Shown here: positions 1-6,258 of the stretch, piece by piece | Layout: the number at the start of each line of letters is the position of its first letter | How positions within the stretch are numbered: position 1 is the first letter of the stretch | Origin: Bacteroidales bacterium | GTDB lineage: Bacteria; Bacteroidota; Bacteroidia; Bacteroidales; UBA932 | Direction of reading: 5' to 3' | NCBI GenBank assembly: GCA_024401745.1 | Contig: JAKSKK010000001.1 | Span: 1 to 64,000 of the forward strand | DNA: 64,000 nucleotides | Position numbers and translations under genes: made by a program | Notes under the pieces: generated by a model | Databases searched by the model: none | Told to the model about the DNA's origin: nothing | What the model saw: only the letters and a program-made list of their open reading frames with translations

Positions 1-144
1 ATTTTGTCCCCCTAATTGATTTCTAATGAAATTCAGTGAAATTTGGGTTTTGTGGATTTATGCGTGTATAGTATTGGACATAAGGTAGTTAGATAGGTTT
101 TACTATACCATAGCATACCACCGCTTTTCACGGCTTTTCGTTGT
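1..144. other. AT-rich non-coding left edge
   Basis: No gene is seen here. Counted by eye, the first 120 bases are about one third G+C, far below the coding DNA that follows. An 8-base inverted repeat, GTATAGTA at 66-73 and TACTATAC at 101-108, is present, followed by a short repeated TACCA motif and two similar CTTTTC-containing words at about 121-140. The stretch directly follows the mnmE stop codon. It could be a terminator or regulatory region, or the edge of a mobile element lying to the left; the sequence shown does not decide this. Confidence 0.4.
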
Positions 145-1479
145 CTATTTCCCGATGCAGAACCTCCCGAAAATATGATTCAGCGTATCCTGCGCAGATA
201 TTCCGAGGTCCTCGCCCCAGATGCGGCCGAGGGAGCGGACGGCTTCGCGGAGGTCTTCGGCCAGGAGGTCGGTGGGAATGCCTGAGCCCATTCCGTCGAG
301 TACGGCATTCAATGAGGCGGAGGCGTCGCGCAGTGCCTCGTAGTGGCGTGCGCTGGTGACCACGGTACCCTCTGACGCGGTTGATGCATAGCCGCTGAGC
401 GCGGCCTTCAACTCGCTGAGTCCCAGCCCGTTGGCGGTGCAGATATCCAGCACGCCTTCAATAGGCGCTGATGCAGGGCAGAGGTCCATCTTCGTGCGTA
501 CGAGTATGAGCTTCTTGTCTGCCGGAACCACAGCACGCAGGGCAGAGGCGGCAGCGTCGGCATCGCCCAGTCCGTCCAGCACGCCTATCACTATCTCCGA
601 TGCTGCGATTGCGGAATGAGCGCGGTCTATGCCTATGCGCTCCACGGTGTCGGCGGTCTCGCGTATGCCGGCGGTGTCGATGAATCGGAACTGCACGCCG
701 TCAACGGTCACCACCTCCTCGATGGTGTCCCGCGTGGTGCCGGGGATGTTCGAGACAATCGCACGTTCCTCGCCCACAAGCGCGTTCAGCAGGGTGCTCT
801 TGCCGCTGTTTACGGCTCCCGCGATGACCACGGGCACGCCGTTCTTGATGGCGTTGCCCACGCGGAATGACTCCGACAGGGCGTCCACACGCGCTATTGC
901 CTGGCTCACGAGCCCCTTGAGCTTGTCACGTCCTGCGAATTCCACCTCTTCCTCGCTGAAGTCGAGTTCCAGCTCCACCAGCGCGGTAAGGTCCAGTATG
1001 GAGTCCCTGAGGCCCTTGAGCTCAGCGGAATAGCCTCCGCGTAGCTGGTTCAGCGCAATGCGGTGTGCGGCGGTGGAGTCGGAGGAGATGAGCTCGCTCA
1101 CGGCCTCGGCCTGGGCAAGGTCCATCTTGCCGGCCAAAAAGGCTCGGCGGGTGAACTCCCCGGGTTCGGCCATGCGGCAGCCGTTCTGAATGAGCAGTTC
1201 GAGGATCCTGCGCACGATGAAAGGGGAGCAGTGACAGCTGATTTCTGCGGCGTCTTCACCTGTGTAGGAGTGCGGGTTCTTGAAGATGCTGACGAGGACT
1301 TCATCCACACCGGGAATCTCGCCGAAGCGCAGCGAGTAGCCGCGAGCATCGGTGGCACTGCCGGAGCGGAAGCGTGCGATGTTGCCGACGGCCTTGAGGG
1401 ATTCCGGTCCGCTTACACGGATCACGGCGATTGCGCCTCCGTTGGAGGCAGTTGCCGGCGCGCAGATGGTATCAGACAT
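145..1479 (-). CDS. mnmE: tRNA uridine-5-carboxymethylaminomethyl modification GTPase MnmE
   Basis: MnmE acts with MnmG in the cytoplasm to put the cmnm5 group on wobble U34 of certain tRNAs. The 444-residue protein has the family length. It has an N-terminal folate-binding TrmE domain, a central G domain with GAVNSGKST (G1), GTTRDT (G2), DTAGIRET (G3) and TKMD (G4, a variant of NKxD), and the C-terminal CIGK tail carrying the family's conserved cysteine. The start at 1479 (MSDTICAPATA) is chosen over an upstream ATG at 1548 because it begins the conserved domain and because the upstream ATG lies beyond the promoter palindrome at 1508-1527. It diverges from upp. Confidence 0.96.
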   Translation of the reverse strand: MSDTICAPATASNGGAIAVIRVSGPESLKAVGNIARFRSGSATDARGYSLRFGEIPGVDEVLVSIFKNPHSYTGEDAAEISCHCSPFIVRRILELLIQNGCRMAEPGEFTRRAFLAGKMDLAQAEAVSELISSDSTAAHRIALNQLRGGYSAELKGLRDSILDLTALVELELDFSEEEVEFAGRDKLKGLVSQAIARVDALSESFRVGNAIKNGVPVVIAGAVNSGKSTLLNALVGEERAIVSNIPGTTRDTIEEVVTVDGVQFRFIDTAGIRETADTVERIGIDRAHSAIAASEIVIGVLDGLGDADAAASALRAVVPADKKLILVRTKMDLCPASAPIEGVLDICTANGLGLSELKAALSGYASTASEGTVVTSARHYEALRDASASLNAVLDGMGSGIPTDLLAEDLREAVRSLGRIWGEDLGISAQDTLNHIFGRFCIGK

Positions 1480-1507
1480 ATTATGCGTATTTGTTGACCT
1501 AATTAGC

Positions 1508-1527
1508 GCAAATTTAGCTAAATTTGC
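1508..1527. promoter_or_regulatory. Palindromic bidirectional promoter of mnmE and upp
   Basis: A perfect 20-base palindrome: arm GCAAATTTAG followed by its exact reverse complement. It holds TAAATTTG on the plus strand (1519-1526) and the same box on the minus strand (1516 to 1509), two bases apart. Both match the Bacteroidota -7 consensus TAnnTTTG. The upp ATG is 36 bases downstream on one side and the mnmE ATG 29 bases downstream on the other. TTG-containing -33 candidates are weak. The promoter role is inferred. Confidence 0.7.
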
Positions 1528-1562
1528 AGACTCATACAATCGAACCAATAATTAAACACGAT

Positions 1563-2195
1563 ATGGATCAGCAAGTACATGTAATCGACCATCCCCTTAT
1601 CCAGCACAAACTGAGCATAATGAGGAACGAGGAAACCGGTTCAAAGGATTTCCGCCAGCTTCTTACCGAGATTTCAATGCTTATGGGATATGAGCTTTCC
1701 CGCGACCTCGAACTTGAGGACTACGAGATCGAAACCCCCATCTGCCACATGACGGCGAAGAGGATTGCCGGCCGCAAGCTCGCCATCGTTCCCATCCTCC
1801 GTGCAGGTATGGGTATGGTAGACGGACTTCTTTCGCTCATTCCCGTAGCAAAGGTCGGCCACATCGGCCTCTACCGCGACGAGGAGACCCACAAGCCTGT
1901 GGAGTACTTCTGCAAGCTTCCTTTCGACATCGAGGAGCGTCTTGTGATCGTCACCGACCCTATGCTTGCAACCGGCGGCAGCTCGATCGATGCTGTGACA
2001 ATGCTCAAGAAACGTGGCTGCAAGCGCATCCGCCTCATGTGCCTCGTTGCCGCTCCCGAAGGAGTCAAGGCATTCACCGAAGCACATCCTGACGTAGAGG
2101 TATACGTTGCTGCAGTAGACGAGAAGCTCAACGAGAACTGTTACATAGTTCCCGGTCTCGGCGATGCAGGCGACCGCATCTTCGGTACAAAGTAA
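1563..2195 (+). CDS. upp: Uracil phosphoribosyltransferase
   Basis: Salvages uracil by joining it to PRPP to give UMP in the cytosol. The 210-residue protein has the family length. It shows the PRPP loop region [12 protein letters not shown], the segment [13 protein letters not shown], and the C-terminal uracil-binding stretch ending [16 protein letters not shown]. The start at 1563 ([11 protein letters not shown]) is preferred; an in-frame ATG at 1524 overlaps the -7 box and cannot be on the transcript. It converges on the deformylase gene with 19 bases between the stops. Confidence 0.96.
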   Translation: MDQQVHVIDHPLIQHKLSIMRNEETGSKDFRQLLTEISMLMGYELSRDLELEDYEIETPICHMTAKRIAGRKLAIVPILRAGMGMVDGLLSLIPVAKVGHIGLYRDEETHKPVEYFCKLPFDIEERLVIVTDPMLATGGSSIDAVTMLKKRGCKRIRLMCLVAAPEGVKAFTEAHPDVEVYVAAVDEKLNENCYIVPGLGDAGDRIFGTK

Positions 2196-2214
2196 AGTAT
2201 CTGTAAATAAAGAC

Positions 2215-2811
2215 TTACAGCGTCTTGTCGATATAGAGGACTCCGTCCAGATGATCGACCTCATGCTGGAATATCACAGCGGCAAAGCCGGACACGTCCT
2301 CGCGGATTTCGCGGGTCTGTTCCGAATTGCCGCTGTCTGTTTCTGTATACCTGATGGTGATGTCCTGGTAACGGGCGACGTCACCACGCTCGTCGGGAAC
2401 TGAAAGGCAGCCTTCCGGGCCCGGCAACATCTCTCCTCTGGTCTCCACTATGGCTATGTTGGCGTAGACCTCGATCGGCTCGCCCTCCTTGTCGACCCTC
2501 TGCACTGCCACCACGCGGCGGTTGATACCCACCTGCGGTGCGGCCAGGCCTACGCCGCCGTCGGTGTTCTGGAGTGTCGTGACCAGTTTCCCGGCCAGCT
2601 TTGCGTATTCCGCGCTGCACAGGTCTGCCGCGTTGAAGTCGGTTGAGCTGCGACGGAGGACGGCAAGGTCCGCATCGCTGTCAATGGTCAGTATCCTCAT
2701 GACTTCAGGGGAGTCATTTATGAGGGCGGATTCTTCCTTTGTCATGGTCATCGGGCTTTTGCATGAACCGAGCGCCAGAATCATGGCGAACATGAGTATC
2801 GTCTTTTTCAT
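2215..2811 (-). CDS. Peptide deformylase with lipoprotein signal peptide
   Basis: The protein has all three motifs of the metal-dependent enzyme that removes formyl from N-terminal formyl-methionine: GVGLAAPQVG (residues 86-95), EGCLS (133-137, metal ligand Cys135) and HEVDH (183-187, ligands His183 and His187, catalytic Glu184). The first 17 residues form a lipoprotein signal: lysines, a hydrophobic run, then LGSC with Cys17 as the lipidation site. Ordinary deformylases are cytosolic and have no such leader, so this one is predicted to be a membrane-anchored periplasmic or surface protein. The domain looks complete. It lies four bases downstream of the deoxyribosyltransferase-like gene, in one operon. 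Substrate unknown; formyl peptides are a guess. Confidence 0.88.
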   Translation of the reverse strand: MKKTILMFAMILALGSCKSPMTMTKEESALINDSPEVMRILTIDSDADLAVLRRSSTDFNAADLCSAEYAKLAGKLVTTLQNTDGGVGLAAPQVGINRRVVAVQRVDKEGEPIEVYANIAIVETRGEMLPGPEGCLSVPDERGDVARYQDITIRYTETDSGNSEQTREIREDVSGFAAVIFQHEVDHLDGVLYIDKTL

Positions 2812-2815
2812 AATA

Positions 2816-3241
2816 TTACTTGAGGAAGGAAATAACTTCGTCGAGGCTGCCGGTCACGTAGTCGAAAAGCTTGTACATCAGCTCGGCCTCCTGCATCTCG
2901 GGTATGTAGACTATTGTCTTTCGGCCTGTGCCTGCCATCCAGCCAGCCTCTGTGTGGGCGCTGCGGCCGCAGGGGAGTACCAGCACGCAGGTGTCGGCCC
3001 ATTCGAGGGCCTCCATGTCGCTCTTGAACTGGGTCTCGGACCAGGGGTCCTCGAGGCCCTTGCGGTACTGCTCCACCGTCCAGTCCTGGAAGTTCGGGTC
3101 GACGTCTGACCAGCGGAATCCGCCCTTTCCGTGGGGCGGGTTGCGGAAGTCGTACACTTCATGTCCTGCTGCCATGAGCTTCTCCACTACATCAGGATAG
3201 AACTGGTTTCTCCAGCTGCTTGCTACGTAGATTTTAGCCAT
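2816..3241 (-). CDS. Nucleoside 2-deoxyribosyltransferase-like protein
   Basis: A 141-residue cytosolic protein beginning KIYVASSWRNQ, a Rossmann-like opening typical of nucleoside 2-deoxyribosyltransferase-fold proteins. The segment PCGRSAHTEAGWMAGTGR resembles the family's active-site region, with the glutamate of HTEAG in the expected catalytic place. Such proteins break or exchange the N-glycosidic bond of deoxynucleosides or nucleotides, but many members are untested. The start at 3241 (MAKIYVAS) is preferred to 3283, which lies above the -7 box. First gene of an operon with the deformylase-like lipoprotein. Confidence 0.75.
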   Translation of the reverse strand: MAKIYVASSWRNQFYPDVVEKLMAAGHEVYDFRNPPHGKGGFRWSDVDPNFQDWTVEQYRKGLEDPWSETQFKSDMEALEWADTCVLVLPCGRSAHTEAGWMAGTGRKTIVYIPEMQEAELMYKLFDYVTGSLDEVISFLK

Positions 3242-3270
3242 GTCGTTGGTTCTTGATTTGTCCTTGACCT

Positions 3271-3278
3271 CAAATTTA
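3271..3278 (-). promoter_or_regulatory. -7 box for the deoxyribosyltransferase-like operon
   Basis: On the minus strand this reads TAAATTTG, a full match to TAnnTTTG, 29 bases before the ATG at 3241. Inferred from consensus and position only. Confidence 0.55.
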
Positions 3279-3291
3279 CTCAAAAATTCAC

Positions 3292-3299
3292 TATATTTA
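3292..3299 (+). promoter_or_regulatory. Near-consensus -7 box for the GH51 gene
   Basis: TATATTTA differs from TAnnTTTG at the last base and ends 7 bases before the GH51 ATG at 3307, so the transcript would have almost no leader. Inferred from position. Confidence 0.45.
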
Positions 3300-3306
3300 C
3301 AAAGAT

Positions 3307-4860
3307 ATGAAGAATCGTAACATACTCAGGCTCCTTGCAGCCTTCTCAGCCATCTTGGCGGCCACCGGCGGCATCGCAGGTGCACAGAACAGCATCAGCA
3401 TCTCCAGGGATGCTGTCAAGGCGGAATACAATCCCATGATCTTCGGCCACTTCATCGAGCACTTCAGCACTCAGGTGTACGGTGGAATCTTCGACCCGGG
3501 CAACCCTCTCTCCGACGAGGACGGCATGCGCACCGACGTGATCGAGGCCCTGCGCGACATCAAGGCTCCCATCGTCCGCTGGCCGGGCGGCTGCTTCGTG
3601 AGCACCTACCACTGGATGGGCGGCATAGGCCCCGAGCGTGAGCCCGTGTTCGACAAGTCCTGGGGCGTTGAGGACCCCAACACCTTCGGTACCGACGAAT
3701 ACGTCAAGTGGTGCCGCAAGATAGGTGCAGAGCCCTACATCTGCACGAATGCCGGCACCGGCACCGCCGAGGAGATGAGCGACTGGGTGGAGTACTGCAA
3801 CCAGAATGCGGGCAAGTTCGCCAGGATGCGCGCGGCAAACGGCCATCCCGAGCCCTACGACGTGAAGTACTGGAGCATAGGCAACGAGAATTACGGCAGA
3901 TGGGAGCTCGGAGCCAAGACGGTAGGCGAGTGGGGCCCGCTTGTATGCGAGTCGTCGAAGCTCATGCGTGCATGCGACAAGGACCTGGTCCTTTTTGCCG
4001 CCGCCACTCCCAACAGGGACTGGACCCTTCCTCTGCTCGAGTCGGCAGGCTGGAACCTCGACTATGTGTCCATCCATTCGTACTGGGACTTCCTGACCCA
4101 CGAGAACAATCCTGCACCTTACCTCAAGTGCATGATGTACACCGACGATCCCGACAATACGATCGAGAACACGATCGACATAATCAACGAGTCGGGCGAA
4201 GGCGACCACATCAAGATCGCATACGACGAGTGGAACCTTCGCAGCTGGCATCACCCCGGCCACGGCCGTCTGCGCGACGGATTTGACGTCGACGCCCGCA
4301 GGAACAACGACATCAACAGCACATACACTATGGCTGACGCAGTGTTCAGCGCATGCTTCTACAATGCCTGCCTGCGCCACTCCGACTATGTGCAGATAGC
4401 ATGCATCTCACCGGTGGTCAACACCCGCGGCCCCGTCTTCGCATACAAGGACGGCATACTCAAGAGGTCGACCTACTATGTGATCTGGATGTACGTCAAT
4501 CTGCTTGAGAAGAACGTGCTTCCCATCGACATCACCTCAGACCGGCTTCAGTATGAGGATGACTCCGTCGACGTTATCGACGCGATACTCAGCGTGGACG
4601 ATTCCGGCAGCCGCTATGTGCTCGCCGTCACCAACAAGGATCCCGAGAATGCCGTCAAGGTCACTCTCGACAAGGCCCTCTTCGGCAAGAAGCTTCCTTC
4701 GGCGGTGACCGCCCAGGTGCTCAACGGCAATGGTCCCGACGATTATAACGAGGTGGGAGCAGAGGACCATATCGTTCCCCGTGCCAAGACCCTCAAGCTT
4801 ACCCGCGATGGCGCGGTGACACTTGAACCTCATTCAGTCACGTTCATTCAATTCCAGTAA
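3307..4860 (+). CDS. Secreted GH51 alpha-L-arabinofuranosidase
   Basis: Predicted to remove terminal alpha-L-arabinofuranosyl units from arabinan or arabinoxylan. The 517-residue protein begins with a signal peptide ending near GIAGAQ, so it is exported. The GH51 barrel is recognisable from FGHFIEHF, RWPGGCF, the acid/base WSIGNEN (Glu194) and the nucleophile YDEWN (Glu308). A beta-rich C-terminal domain ends with LEPHSVTFIQF, as usual for the family. It leads a same-strand run with the metallo-beta-lactamase-fold, DUF3237 and GH-D-like genes. GH51 also includes some endoglucanases, so the exact substrate is not certain. Confidence 0.92.
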   Translation: MKNRNILRLLAAFSAILAATGGIAGAQNSISISRDAVKAEYNPMIFGHFIEHFSTQVYGGIFDPGNPLSDEDGMRTDVIEALRDIKAPIVRWPGGCFVSTYHWMGGIGPEREPVFDKSWGVEDPNTFGTDEYVKWCRKIGAEPYICTNAGTGTAEEMSDWVEYCNQNAGKFARMRAANGHPEPYDVKYWSIGNENYGRWELGAKTVGEWGPLVCESSKLMRACDKDLVLFAAATPNRDWTLPLLESAGWNLDYVSIHSYWDFLTHENNPAPYLKCMMYTDDPDNTIENTIDIINESGEGDHIKIAYDEWNLRSWHHPGHGRLRDGFDVDARRNNDINSTYTMADAVFSACFYNACLRHSDYVQIACISPVVNTRGPVFAYKDGILKRSTYYVIWMYVNLLEKNVLPIDITSDRLQYEDDSVDVIDAILSVDDSGSRYVLAVTNKDPENAVKVTLDKALFGKKLPSAVTAQVLNGNGPDDYNEVGAEDHIVPRAKTLKLTRDGAVTLEPHSVTFIQFQ

Positions 4861-4861
4861 T

Positions 4862-5710
4862 ATGTCAGTTTCAGGAAAATATATCATCTTGGCTTTCTTA
4901 GCCGCTGCTGCATCGGTGTCCTGCGCACCTAGAAGTTCAAGCGAGTCAACCCTCGTGATGGATGACCTGCCTCTTGTGTTCCAGAACGACGACGTGGTCA
5001 TCCACGCCATCGACGAGCACACCTGGGTGGGCAATGGCAACATTGTGTATAACGAATCCATCTACATCGTCGAGGGCGAGGAAAGAGCCCTTCTCATCGA
5101 TGCCGGCATGAAGATGGACGACCTTGACAAGATCGTTGCTTCCGTTACCGACAAGCCGGTCACTCTGGTGCTCACTCACAATCATGCCGACCATGTTGGC
5201 GCAGTGAAGTATTTCGACGAGGTGTGGGTAGGCGACCAGGGCGGAGAGCAGTCTTTCCCCGGCTTCGACGGCAAGGTTAATTATCTGACGAACCATCAGG
5301 TCATCGATCTTGGCGGCCGCAGCATAGAGGTGTTCAACGCTCCCGGTCATACTGCAGAGTCGGTCGTATTCATCGACGAGGCCAATCACGTTGCCTTCAG
5401 CGGTGACGCTTTCGGCAGCACGAATCTTCTCATGACCATGGCTGTCTCCACATTCATCGATACTGCCGAGCAGACGCTTCAGATGATGGAGGAGAAGGGA
5501 ATCGAGAAGATGTATCCCGGCCATTTCGGAGGCGACAATCCTGAAACCGTCAAGCGTGTCCAGGACCTTCGCAACATCGCTGCCGACGTGCTTTCCGGCA
5601 AGGTCGAGGGCGAGAAGAAGTTCGGCGGCATGACCAAAGGCACTGTCCTCGACCGCGTCGTGACCGCAGAGGGCGTGCGCTTCAACTACAGCAAGAAGAA
5701 CGTAAAATAA
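4862..5710 (+). CDS. Metallo-beta-lactamase-fold lipoprotein hydrolase
   Basis: The protein has the zinc-binding pattern THNHADH, then a histidine in APGHTAES, an aspartate in FSGDAF and a histidine in YPGHFGG, so a complete two-metal MBL-fold site is visible. A lipobox (ASVSC, Cys21 counted from the start at 4862) predicts membrane anchoring. The start at 4862 is one base after the GH51 stop and sits directly before the signal peptide; an upstream in-frame ATG at 4823 lies inside GH51. The family includes glyoxalase II-like hydrolases, lactonases and others; nothing here marks it as an antibiotic-resistance enzyme. Confidence 0.85.
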   Translation: MSVSGKYIILAFLAAAASVSCAPRSSSESTLVMDDLPLVFQNDDVVIHAIDEHTWVGNGNIVYNESIYIVEGEERALLIDAGMKMDDLDKIVASVTDKPVTLVLTHNHADHVGAVKYFDEVWVGDQGGEQSFPGFDGKVNYLTNHQVIDLGGRSIEVFNAPGHTAESVVFIDEANHVAFSGDAFGSTNLLMTMAVSTFIDTAEQTLQMMEEKGIEKMYPGHFGGDNPETVKRVQDLRNIAADVLSGKVEGEKKFGGMTKGTVLDRVVTAEGVRFNYSKKNVK

Positions 5711-5722
5711 CGATAATCAGAT

Positions 5723-6244
5723 ATGAAACGTATATTGATCGCAGCAGTTCTTGCCATCGTAAGTCTGGTGGCAGCCAATGCACAGACTCAGGCTCCTGCC
5801 TTTGACACTCCGTCTCTCGAATATGTGATGCAGCTCAACGTTTCGCTCGGCGAAGCATATCAGGTGGGCGCAACATCATACGGATTCCGAAACGTCATTC
5901 CCATCACGGGAGGAACCTTCGAGGGGCCGAAGCTCAAGGGTACGATCGTGCCCGGCGGTGCCGACTGGCAGCTCATCGAGAACGGCACCGGCCGCACCAA
6001 CGTCGAGGCCATCTACTCGATAAAGACCGACGACGGAGCATACATCCACGTGCGCAATAACGGAATCATCTCCAGCGGGAAGGACGAGAACGGCAATCCC
6101 ACCTTCTACTTCCGCTGCGCGCCCAAGTTCGAGGCACCGGCCGACAGCAAGTATGACTGGATGAACAAAGCCCTGTTCGTCTGCGCACCTGATTTCAGCG
6201 GCCCTCAGGGAACCATTACCCTCAGGGTATGGATGGTCAAATGA
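5723..6244 (+). CDS. Secreted DUF3237 family protein
   Basis: A 173-residue protein with a signal peptide ending in AANAQ. The mature part follows the DUF3237 pattern closely: IPITGGTFEGPKLKGTIVPGGADWQL, then DDGAYIHVRNNGI, a YFRCAPKFE segment and a YDWMNKALFVC segment (shown in pieces here for length). DUF3237 is a small beta-barrel family with no firmly established function. It lies 12 bases after the MBL-fold gene and 14 bases before the GH-D-like gene, so it may serve the same glycan-related operon. Confidence 0.8.
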   Translation: MKRILIAAVLAIVSLVAANAQTQAPAFDTPSLEYVMQLNVSLGEAYQVGATSYGFRNVIPITGGTFEGPKLKGTIVPGGADWQLIENGTGRTNVEAIYSIKTDDGAYIHVRNNGIISSGKDENGNPTFYFRCAPKFEAPADSKYDWMNKALFVCAPDFSGPQGTITLRVWMVK

Positions 6245-6258
6245 CGAATCCCGGACGC

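Noticed and set aside
3346..4380. Long open frame on the strand opposite the GH51 gene
   Set aside because: It mirrors the codon pattern of GH51, has no recognisable domain, no box or sensible start, and the GH51 protein is certain.
4862..5710. Beta-lactam resistance gene
   Set aside because: Only the general MBL fold is present; lipoprotein form and operon position beside a GH51 gene favour another hydrolase role.
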